A stretch of DNA of 5,061 nucleotides from CAZBWE01 sp964495465 (lineage in GTDB: Bacteria > Planctomycetota > Phycisphaerae > Sedimentisphaerales > Anaerobacaceae): the NCBI GenBank assembly GCA_964495465.1, contig CAZBWE010000130.1:1-5061 (forward strand), written 5' to 3'. Of the stretch, positions 1 through 4,978 are shown in pieces. Below the pieces are notes generated by a model, which had not been told where the DNA came from, did no database searches, and saw nothing but the letters and a program-made list of their open reading frames with translations. Both the position numbers and the translations under genes were made by a program. How positions within the stretch are numbered: the first letter of the stretch is position 1; each line of letters begins with the position of its first letter.

Positions 1-16
1 GGTCCGGGGGCTAATC
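1..16. repeat. Partial REP-like element at left edge (inverted partner of 504-532)
   Basis: Bases 7-16 read GGGGCTAATC, the exact reverse complement of GATTAGCCCC at 504-513 on the far side of the transposase gene. The outer bases 1-10 (GGTCCGGGGG) are what one arm of a GC-rich hairpin would look like, but the other arm would lie outside the window. On the minus strand the motif begins within the transposase stop codon (TGATTAGCCCC). The inverted 10-mer is seen directly; the hairpin and the REP identity are inferred. Confidence 0.5.
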
Positions 17-458
17 AGTGTTTTTTTATATATTTGCTTTTCGCTCCAATATCCTCGTTTGAAAAACAAAATCGCTTGTCGTAACCTCTTGTCCAGATTC
101 GGCCTTTCCGGCCATGCTCCCAAAGTATACGCGTAGTTATACTTTTATACCTGCCAACTATTTCTTCAATGGGCTTTCGATGAGGTCTTGCCAATAAATG
201 AACATGATTTGAATAAACTATCAATGCTTCAATCTTATGACCTATACTTTCTGCTTCGGCAAGAATGGTCTGTTTGACAATTTTCTTTTCGTTTGAGTTC
301 AATTTAACGATGTGTGATTTTTGTCTCCGCCTGTTTCTTTCCAGGATTTTGATGTTCCCTGAAAGGATTTTTAAATTATCGACATATCCTCTTTTATCGC
401 CCGGCAGCCAACTGCCATACGTTGTCCACGTTACCATATATCCAATGATTCTGGACAT
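15..458 (-). CDS. REP-associated tyrosine transposase (RAYT; IS200-like Y1/HUH family)
   Basis: This is a 147-residue single-domain HUH endonuclease of the Y1 transposase type, which nicks and joins single-stranded DNA at hairpins. Visible marks are an N-terminal GYMVTWTTYGSWLPGD block (residues 6-21), the metal-binding HUH motif H85-V-H87 inside YSNHVHLLARP, the likely catalytic tyrosine Y104 in VGRYKSITTR, and a C-terminal WTRGYDKRFCF block (122-132). The frame stays open upstream to 602, but ATG 458 is chosen because family members begin a few residues before this GYxVTWTTYG block. There is no clear ribosome binding site. The protein ends at YIKKH, where relatives I recall run on for at least a residue (YIKKHN), so it is complete or clipped by very few residues. 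It stands alone, divergent from the HAD gene, between inverted REP-like motifs, which supports a domesticated RAYT rather than a mobile IS200 copy. The family call is strong; activity is unknown. Confidence 0.88.
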   Translation of the reverse strand: MSRIIGYMVTWTTYGSWLPGDKRGYVDNLKILSGNIKILERNRRRQKSHIVKLNSNEKKIVKQTILAEAESIGHKIEALIVYSNHVHLLARPHRKPIEEIVGRYKSITTRILWEHGRKGRIWTRGYDKRFCFSNEDIGAKSKYIKKH

Positions 459-465
459 AACATAA

Positions 466-494
466 ATAATAACATACCTAATTTTGACCGACAA
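466..494 (-). promoter_or_regulatory. Possible minus-strand promoter for the RAYT gene
   Basis: Read on the minus strand, TTGTCG (494-489) is followed after 17 bases by TATTAT (471-466), four of six and five of six matches to the sigma70 boxes. Transcription would start at or next to the ATG at 458, so the message would be almost leaderless, in keeping with the missing ribosome binding site. A chance match in A+T-rich DNA is quite possible. Confidence 0.25.
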
Positions 495-503
495 ATCTTT
501 TCC

Positions 504-532
504 GATTAGCCCCACCACCCGTGGGTGGGGCC
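504..532. repeat. REP-like GC-rich hairpin with GATTAG lead, upstream of the RAYT gene
   Basis: GATTAGCCCC (504-513) runs into a palindrome. GCCCCACC (509-516) pairs with GGTGGGGC (524-531), giving 8 bp around a 7-base loop. A second register pairs CCACCC (515-520) with GGGTGG (523-528). A short conserved lead (here TTAG or GATTAG) just 5' of an imperfect GC-rich hairpin is the usual form of a REP element recognised by its RAYT. The inverted copy of the lead at 7-16 supports this. T-rich DNA follows (CCTTTGTCTTTTTG), so it could also act as a plus-strand terminator shielding the HAD promoter. The hairpin is seen; the REP role is inferred. Confidence 0.6.
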
Positions 533-555
533 TTTGTCTTTTTGAAATTTGGCAT

Positions 556-585
556 TTGACAAATCGGGCAGGAGAGGGATAGAAT
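556..585 (+). promoter_or_regulatory. Predicted sigma70-type promoter for the HAD gene
   Basis: TTGACA (556-561), a perfect -35 box, is followed by an 18-base spacer and TAGAAT (580-585), five of six to the -10 consensus. The start site would fall near 592, about 10 bases before the ATG at 602, so the leader would be very short and the GAGGG ribosome binding site (590-594) would sit at the transcript's 5' end. The boxes are good, but the geometry is tight. Confidence 0.45.
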
Positions 586-601
586 CTGCGAGGGTAAATC
601 A

Positions 602-1474
602 ATGAGCAAAGCGTTTAAGCACAATATTATTGCAGTAGTTTATGATTTCGACGGGACGCTGACCCCTCAGCCGATGCAGGAATATACCGTTTTGCCGGAA
701 ATCGGTATCAAGGACGGAGAGAAATTCTGGAAACAGGTCAACGAAGAGTCAAAGCGAACAAGCGGTGAAGCGATTGTAACCTATATGCGCCTGATGCTCG
801 AAAAGTCCAAATCCAGGCATTTTCCGGTTACCGCTCAAATATTGAAAGAATTGGCTAAAAAAATAGATTATTTCCCGGGTGTTGAAACTTACTTTAAGAG
901 AATAAATAGTTATGTCAAAGAGCGATTCGGCAAAGATATAGAACTGAGGCATTATGTAATTTCATCGGGCCTGAAGGAGATAATAAAAGGGGCGAGCATA
1001 GCTAAATATTTTTACAAGGTATTTGCTTGCGAATATTATTATAATGAGTATGGCGCAGCCGTTTTCCCGAATGTAATAGTGAACGACACACTAAAAACCC
1101 AGTTCATTTTTAGAATTAACAAAGGCAAAGAAAACCTGAGTGAAAACATCAATTTGCATATGCCTGTGCCTTTGAGACCCATACCCTTTCAAAACATTTT
1201 GTATATAGGCGATGGGTTGACCGATGTTCCGTGTATGACGGTAATCAGAAAAAATGGAGGATATGCCATTGCTGTTTATAAATCTAATAACTCACCAGGC
1301 AAGAACATCTGCAGGGAGTTATTAAAAGCTGAGAGGGTGGATTTTATCGCCAAAGCGGATTATAATAGTGGAACAGAACTTGACCGTTTGATAAAATTAT
1401 TGTTGGGTAATATAGTCGAAGGGATTCGATACGGCAGAGAATCCTTCAGGCAATCGGAAAAATATCGTTCTTAA
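602..1474 (+). CDS. HAD-superfamily hydrolase (phosphoserine-phosphatase-like)
   Basis: A 290-residue soluble phosphatase-type protein. Motif I is D15-F-D17-G-T-L-T, with D15 the expected nucleophile and D17 the acid/base. Motif II is the SSG at 121-123 (VISSG), and motif IV is GDGLTDVP (203-210), with D204 and D208 as likely magnesium ligands. The motif III lysine is not certain; K165 in DTLKTQ is a candidate. Residues about 25-115 form the helical cap position, which would choose the substrate. Between motifs II and IV lies a segment with FRINKG (170-175), a pattern I associate with a conserved uncharacterised HAD family. The substrate cannot be told. The start ATG has GAGGG (590-594) seven bases ahead and a promoter-like pair before that. 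No signal peptide is seen. Composition is A+T-rich like the transposase next door and unlike the lipoprotein genes. The stop codon overlaps the ribosome binding site of the small ORF at 1490, suggesting co-transcription. Confidence 0.85.
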   Translation: MSKAFKHNIIAVVYDFDGTLTPQPMQEYTVLPEIGIKDGEKFWKQVNEESKRTSGEAIVTYMRLMLEKSKSRHFPVTAQILKELAKKIDYFPGVETYFKRINSYVKERFGKDIELRHYVISSGLKEIIKGASIAKYFYKVFACEYYYNEYGAAVFPNVIVNDTLKTQFIFRINKGKENLSENINLHMPVPLRPIPFQNILYIGDGLTDVPCMTVIRKNGGYAIAVYKSNNSPGKNICRELLKAERVDFIAKADYNSGTELDRLIKLLLGNIVEGIRYGRESFRQSEKYRS

Positions 1475-1489
1475 GGAGAATAATCACCG

Positions 1490-1642
1490 ATGAGGTCTCG
1501 AACTCCTACACAGCTTCACGCAAGTTTATATATGGAAGAACACTTTGCGGATAGAAAAGAAAAAGGCAGTTCTAAAGCTGATAGAGTTGCAAAAAGCGGA
1601 AAGTGTGTAACTGCCAAAGAAGATAGCAAAAGGAAAAAGTAG
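1490..1642 (+). CDS. Small Lys/Arg-rich hypothetical protein (50 aa)
   Basis: The frame runs from ATG 1490 to TAG 1640-1642 and encodes 50 residues, starting MRSRTPTQLHASLYMEEHFA and ending KEDSKRKK. It is rich in Lys, Arg and Ser, looks hydrophilic and probably disordered, and has a single cysteine (C39) and no membrane segment. AAGGAG at 1473-1478, overlapping the HAD stop codon, lies 11 bases before the ATG, a little long but usable. It is in the same reading frame as the HAD gene, separated by TAA codons at 1472 and 1481, so an eroded C-terminal extension of that protein is an alternative. It ends 10 bases short of the convergent HIT gene. I do not recognise it. The ribosome binding site and good fit to the gap favour a real gene, but 50 codons can arise by chance. 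Confidence 0.45.
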   Translation: MRSRTPTQLHASLYMEEHFADRKEKGSSKADRVAKSGKCVTAKEDSKRKK

Positions 1643-1652
1643 AATTCCTGTA

Positions 1653-2177
1653 TTATAAAGCGGGCAGGTTATTTTCCCTGCTTACCTGCTTTAATAGCTC
1701 AAGAAGCTCCGTTAAGCTCTGGCTGATAATATCGGTATCGCTGCATACGCTCATAAAGTTTGTATCGCCGTCCCATCGCGGGACGACGTGAATGTGGAAG
1801 TGCTCGGGCAGGCCGGCGCCGGCGCATCTGCCGAAATTCATACCGACATTGAAGCCGTGCGGTTTTATCGCCAGCGACAGGGCCTTTTGCGATTCCCTGA
1901 CCAATTTAATCATTTCCAATAATTCCTCACTGGTTGATTCACTAAGGCCTGGAATGTGCCTGGCCGGCGCTATCAATAAATGGCCGTTGTTGTAAGGGAA
2001 GCGATTCAGGACTACGATGCTCCTGTCCGTTCGCCATAGAACAAGATTTTTATCGTCGTCCTGAGGATTCTTCAGGTTGTGGCAGATGAAGCAATCAGCG
2101 CTTTCGCTCAGGCCCTGAATGTATTTGATTCGCCACGGCGCCCAAAGATTTTTATTTTCCAGTCTGTCATCGGACAT
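1653..2177 (-). CDS. HIT-family nucleotide hydrolase/phosphorylase (Ap4A-type)
   Basis: A 174-residue histidine-triad protein, the usual size for the family, expected in the cytosol acting on dinucleoside polyphosphates or other nucleotide conjugates. The histidine triad is H126-F-H128-I-H130-V-V in EHFHIHVVPRW; by family knowledge H128 is the nucleophile. Other hallmarks are LWAPWR (11-16), a C29-x-x-C32 pair that with histidines may bind zinc, VVLNRFPYNNGHLL (55-68), GFNVGMN (108-114) and GDTNF (137-141). The frame is open to a TTG at 2234, but ATG 2177 (MSDDRLENKN) is chosen because relatives start shortly before LWAPWR and the extra 19 residues look unrelated; neither start has a strong ribosome binding site. 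It follows the two lipoprotein genes on the same strand, 92 bases after the second one's stop, so it may be the last gene of their operon. The exact substrate is unknown. Confidence 0.9.
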   Translation of the reverse strand: MSDDRLENKNLWAPWRIKYIQGLSESADCFICHNLKNPQDDDKNLVLWRTDRSIVVLNRFPYNNGHLLIAPARHIPGLSESTSEELLEMIKLVRESQKALSLAIKPHGFNVGMNFGRCAGAGLPEHFHIHVVPRWDGDTNFMSVCSDTDIISQSLTELLELLKQVSRENNLPAL

Positions 2178-2269
2178 ATCTTGATTTCTTTCACCGCCGA
2201 GCTTGCAGAGAGCGCCGAGTTTGTTAAATTTCAATTTTTTCTCTGCGGTTAATCTTTACCGGTTACTAA

Positions 2270-3313
2270 TCATTCAAGAATCTGCATTTTCAGATTCTGG
2301 TTGATAATTATCTGGGGACTTGCGTCGATACCCATTGGTATAGAGGCGGAGAAGACCGCCTTGTACTGCTGATTGTATTGTTCTATCCGCCCGTTGTCGA
2401 TATTGAACAGCTCCTCACCCTGGCCGTTTAATTCGAGAATTTTATAGCTGCCGAGGAAACCAAACGTCCCGCTCATTTGGAATCTGCCTGAGTAGGGCAG
2501 CGGCGGCCAACGGTCGGGAACCGAATCGGCTTTTGAATAGGTGCTGCTTATCACGGCCAAGCGTCCTTTCTCGGTCTGGCGTATTTCAGCGAGTGTGTAG
2601 GTTACGTTTCTTGCTTTTTTCATAACCATCGGGCCGGGGACCGACAGCTTGGACTTCCAGCTTTGGCCGACTGATACACCTTCGGAGGCATTTTCGACGC
2701 TCGATACCGAATCCCACAGAAACCATTGAGAGGCGGCGAAGTCACCTATCATATCAGGTTCTTTGACCCTGCCTCTTCTGGCGTTCGGCCGAAAGGCGTT
2801 TTCGCCGGTCTCCATCATTAATTCTTCCAATCGTGAGTAATCCTCTATTCGGCCTGTCGGCCCGACGGTGAACGTGAAAGTTTTGCCCGGGAGAGTTTCT
2901 ACCGCGTCTTTTTGTGCGCCTTTGCTCCGCCTGACTTTCGCTGATTCGCAGGTGGCCTTGATGGTAGTAAGGCCGTAAGGGTCCACCTCAATCGGGGTAT
3001 AAGCAACGACCATTTCCAGCGACTCGGTGTATTGGCTGGTCGGGTCTTTGCGCGATTGGGATGATTTTTTTGTCGGGTCCCAGTCAATGCTTGCGTCTCT
3101 GCTGGAGGTGAATTTGTATCGCAGGGTCCGGCCATCCTGGAAATCGACTGTCAGCAACTCTTTTCCTTCGAGCAGCGGCTTTGTTTCCGGGGCCTGCGGC
3201 TCACATCCTACAATGATAATCAGGACAACCGTAACAACCTGCAATGCAGCCCTTCGACGTTGCTCAGTAAACCTGGTCATCCTTTTCGGAAGATAGTTGG
3301 CCTGTCGAACCAT
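2270..3313 (-). CDS. Predicted lipoprotein, DUF6263-like (second of a paralogous pair)
   Basis: About 347 residues. A basic N-region (RFTEQRRR), a hydrophobic stretch (ALQVVTVVLIIIVG, about 23-36) and the lipobox I-V-G-C37 make a convincing lipoprotein signal, followed by a Pro/Glu-rich linker. The body looks beta-rich, with alternating hydrophobic and polar strands, and has no catalytic motif I recognise. It shares its layout with the protein at 3484-4647: an early LLTVDF..GRTLRYKF strand, GQSW (216-219), YTLAEI (239-244), RLAVISS (251-257) and the closing GEELFNIDNGRIEQY (299-313). Planctomycetes carry many secreted proteins like this; the function is unknown. The start is ambiguous. AAGGAG (3325-3330) lies 5 bases from a TTG at 3319 (two residues longer) and 11 bases from ATG 3313. 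It sits 164-170 bases downstream of its paralog and just before the HIT gene. Confidence 0.8.
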   Translation of the reverse strand: MVRQANYLPKRMTRFTEQRRRAALQVVTVVLIIIVGCEPQAPETKPLLEGKELLTVDFQDGRTLRYKFTSSRDASIDWDPTKKSSQSRKDPTSQYTESLEMVVAYTPIEVDPYGLTTIKATCESAKVRRSKGAQKDAVETLPGKTFTFTVGPTGRIEDYSRLEELMMETGENAFRPNARRGRVKEPDMIGDFAASQWFLWDSVSSVENASEGVSVGQSWKSKLSVPGPMVMKKARNVTYTLAEIRQTEKGRLAVISSTYSKADSVPDRWPPLPYSGRFQMSGTFGFLGSYKILELNGQGEELFNIDNGRIEQYNQQYKAVFSASIPMGIDASPQIIINQNLKMQILE

Positions 3314-3324
3314 TTTCAATTTTA

Positions 3325-3330
3325 CTCCTT
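3325..3330 (-). promoter_or_regulatory. Ribosome binding site AAGGAG for the second lipoprotein gene
   Basis: Minus-strand AAGGAG is 5 bases before TTG 3319 and 11 before ATG 3313. The spacing slightly favours TTG and the codon favours ATG, so the start is left open by two residues. The sister gene has the same AAGGAG at 4653-4658, five bases before its ATG. Confidence 0.65.
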
Positions 3331-3337
3331 TCTTACC

Positions 3338-3367
3338 CTGGTTAAATGGTAACTGGTTAAATGGTAA
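3338..3367. repeat. Perfect tandem duplication of a 15-mer upstream of the second lipoprotein gene
   Basis: CTGGTTAAATGGTAA occurs twice head to tail with no mismatch (3338-3352 and 3353-3367). On the minus strand it lies just upstream of the ribosome binding site of the 2270-3313 gene. It may be a recent slippage duplication or a pair of binding sites; nothing in the sequence decides between these. Confidence 0.85.
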
Positions 3368-3394
3368 TTATTCACCAAAAACCGGTTGCCGTAT

Positions 3395-3413
3395 CACGGG
3401 CTTGAAGCCCGTG
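3395..3413. repeat. Perfect palindromic hairpin (CACGGGCTT/AAGCCCGTG)
   Basis: Nine bases on each side of a central G are exactly complementary, so a stem of about 8 bp with a 3-base loop can form. It lies between the two lipoprotein genes. No T-run follows directly on either strand (on the minus strand a TTTTT comes only some 12 bases on), so an intrinsic terminator is doubtful. It may instead be a REP-like intergenic palindrome or an mRNA-stabilising stem. Confidence 0.75.
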
Positions 3414-3439
3414 CACGGTCAGGCCTATCCCGAGCGAAC

Positions 3440-3469
3440 CTGTCTTGAGCAAAGTTGAAAGAGTCGAGG
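3440..3469 (+). repeat. Dispersed repeat, copy A (inverted relative to 4580-4609)
   Basis: Thirty bases containing TGTCTTGAGC and GAAAGAGTCGA match the minus strand of 4580-4609 at 24 of 30 positions without gaps. Copy A lies 15 bases beyond the stop of the first lipoprotein gene, and copy B near that gene's start. The pattern TGAGC...TCGAA resembles a short interspersed sequence I recall as common in environmental bacterial genomes; that link is from memory. Confidence 0.65.
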
Positions 3470-3483
3470 GGATGGCCGTGCTA

Positions 3484-4647
3484 CTATTCGATTTTTTCTA
3501 TCCGATACAGACGGGTAGCGGCCATTCTCAGGACAGCAGGTTCCTCATCATTATTTTGGGCGGCTGTTGGGTCAACCGCGACCCATTCACACTGCAGCTT
3601 TTCAAAATATTCATTGATTTTGCCGGTATCAAGGTTCATCTCCAGCCAGCCCGTGTATGTTTCGGTGTTGTCGAACATCTTCGAGAAGATGCCCATTGCC
3701 TGCTCCTGACGCTGCTCTTCCGTCAGTTCTGCGGAAGGGATGGCATTCATCTCGATAACGGCGAGGCGGGAGTTTTGCTCATCTTTGATTTCCTTCAGTG
3801 TATAAACCCTCTCGTAAGATTTAGTCCCCATCATACCGAAGGAGAATGTATCAACACTGCTCCAGTTATCTCCTGTTCGTATCTGGTTTTTGCCGCATGC
3901 GGACAAGGCCGGAATCGAATGCCTTTTTTTGATTGCATCCTGAGAGACCAATTCCATCGCCCGTTTTTGTGCGGCGGAACCGCCCTTGACAGCGGCCTGT
4001 GCCTGGCGGGCATCAATAACCTTTGACACGTCACCGGCGGCAGTAAGCTCTATGGTGTAGCTTTGCCCGACTAATGCACCTATCGGGTCGTTGAGGTTTT
4101 TTTCACGGGAGCTGTCAAAATCAAGAATGACATTGTCTTTGACCATGGCAACGGCTTTAATTTCTTTGATTGTAATCTCTACAACGGCATTGCCGTTGTC
4201 ATCGACGCTTTTTATCTGCTGAGTGAAAGTCATTTCGATTCTGTTGCTGGTGGTGCCTCCCTTGAATGTGCTGTCATTGGCCAAAGCTCCTTCGCCCTTA
4301 ATGGTTCTGTCGGCCTGTGTTGTTACCCTGTAGGTCGTTGAGTCCTGTGGTGCGAACTTCAACGACAGCTCGACAGGCTCACCTTGCGGTTCGACAGGCA
4401 AGATTTGTTCTTCGGGCTGCGCTTCGGGCTTGACCGGCTCGGCTGCGAGTTCCGGCATTTGTTCCGAAGGTTTGACCTCGACTTTAGCCGGTTCTCCGCC
4501 GGATGGCGCACAACTTGTTGCCAGAACTGCCAAGCAAATCACGACGGTCAAAAACCAACTGTAAATTCTAACCTCTCTACTTCGACTCTTTCGACCAGGC
4601 TCAAGACGGGTCTGCTCAGTATAAATTTGCTCAGTACAGGTCATCAT
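3484..4647 (-). CDS. Predicted lipoprotein, DUF6263-like (first of a paralogous pair)
   Basis: 387 residues. ATG 4647 (with a second ATG at 4644) has AAGGAG (4653-4658) five bases ahead, so this start is well supported. The N-region is unusually long and basic (about 28 residues), then comes a hydrophobic stretch (YSWFLTVVICLAVLATS, 29-45) and the likely lipid cysteine C46; the lipobox ATSC is imperfect. A Pro/Glu-rich linker (about 50-92) includes the repeat PVEPQGE-PVEL. The body has the same order of blocks as the neighbour at 2270-3313: LSLKFAPQDSTTYRV (94-108), GDNW (259-262), YTLKEI (282-287), RLAVIEM (294-300) and GWLEMNLDTGKINEY (333-347). It is probably an envelope or secreted beta-rich protein with no catalytic motif recognised; function unknown. 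Residues about 14-23 of the N-region are encoded by a copy of a dispersed DNA repeat (4580-4609). It is likely the first gene of a minus-strand group with its paralog and the HIT hydrolase. Confidence 0.82.
   Translation of the reverse strand: MMTCTEQIYTEQTRLEPGRKSRSREVRIYSWFLTVVICLAVLATSCAPSGGEPAKVEVKPSEQMPELAAEPVKPEAQPEEQILPVEPQGEPVELSLKFAPQDSTTYRVTTQADRTIKGEGALANDSTFKGGTTSNRIEMTFTQQIKSVDDNGNAVVEITIKEIKAVAMVKDNVILDFDSSREKNLNDPIGALVGQSYTIELTAAGDVSKVIDARQAQAAVKGGSAAQKRAMELVSQDAIKKRHSIPALSACGKNQIRTGDNWSSVDTFSFGMMGTKSYERVYTLKEIKDEQNSRLAVIEMNAIPSAELTEEQRQEQAMGIFSKMFDNTETYTGWLEMNLDTGKINEYFEKLQCEWVAVDPTAAQNNDEEPAVLRMAATRLYRIEKIE
4580..4609 (-). repeat. Dispersed repeat, copy B, inside the lipoprotein coding sequence
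   Basis: On the minus strand this matches copy A (3440-3469) at 24 of 30 positions, including GTCTTGAGC and GAAAGAGTCGA. It is in frame within the first lipoprotein gene and encodes roughly residues 14-23 (RLEPGRKSRS), between the start codon and the hydrophobic core of the signal peptide. Confidence 0.65.
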
Positions 4648-4886
4648 TTAATCTCCTTGTAAGCTTTGATTTTATGGCAAACAGGGAAGCCCATTCAAAT
4701 TGTAATTATTGTTTTTTATTCTTTAGAAGATATTTAGGTCTACAATCTGAACCAAACCTTTATCAAATTAAATGGCGTCCCCGGTAATTTGGACAGAGTC
4801 GTCCTTGCAAATATACCACAAAATACATTGGTCTGGAACCATACCACTTATAAATTGGGATTTCCCATAAACAATTGTATATCCTT

Positions 4887-4917
4887 GCTTAGCTATCCCG
4901 ACACATCGGGACTAAGC
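4887..4917. repeat. Bulged 12-bp hairpin
   Basis: GCTTAG (4887-4892) and TCCCGA (4896-4901) pair with TCGGGA (4906-4911) and CTAAGC (4912-4917). The loop is CACA, and a 3-base bulge (CTA, 4893-4895) interrupts one arm only. A 12-bp stem is unlikely by chance. No T-run follows on either strand, so it looks more like a REP/MITE-type palindrome or the foot of a structured element than a terminator. Confidence 0.75.
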
Positions 4918-4952
4918 TTAATTTCCAATAGCTCTGCCACAGGTAGAATACT

Positions 4953-4978
4953 AAATCTGTCCTGGAAAATCCAGATTT
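4953..4978. repeat. Overlapping alternative inverted repeats
   Basis: AAATCTG (4953-4959) pairs with CAGATTT (4972-4978), 7 bp. The same segment can instead fold CTGGA-AAA-TCCAG (4962-4974). The two folds share the 3' arm and so exclude each other. Functional meaning is unknown and the stems are short. Confidence 0.4.

Noticed and set aside
1..532. Complete IS200/IS605 insertion sequence
   Set aside because: The flanking motif is an inverted REP-like lead rather than distinct left and right IS ends, there is no accessory tnpB gene, and the protein pattern is that of a RAYT. A decayed IS cannot be fully excluded because the left end is cut.
458..602. N-terminal extension of the transposase frame to base 602 (48 extra residues)
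   Set aside because: The extension reads through the GC-rich hairpin and the HAD promoter, and the family's conserved block begins just after ATG 458.
1658..1683. Possible bidirectional terminator between the convergent small ORF and HIT gene
   Set aside because: AAGCGGG can pair with CCTGCTT, but with a G-T pair, a 12-base loop and no T-run on either strand. It also lies within the HIT coding end.
2178..2234. TTG start at 2234 for the HIT gene
   Set aside because: It has no ribosome binding site, and the added 19 residues do not fit HIT proteins, which start shortly before LWAPWR.
3395..3413. Intrinsic terminator of the first lipoprotein gene
   Set aside because: The stem is good, but no T-run follows directly on the minus strand (the nearest TTTTT comes about 12 bases after the stem), so it was listed as a palindrome only.
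3445..4026. 193-residue plus-strand frame opposite the first lipoprotein gene
   Set aside because: It is a shadow of the well-supported minus-strand gene, has no ribosome binding site and no recognisable domain.
4768..4915. Minus-strand open frame of about 48 codons in the right-hand stretch
   Set aside because: It has no good start or ribosome binding site and resembles no known protein; the length is expected by chance.
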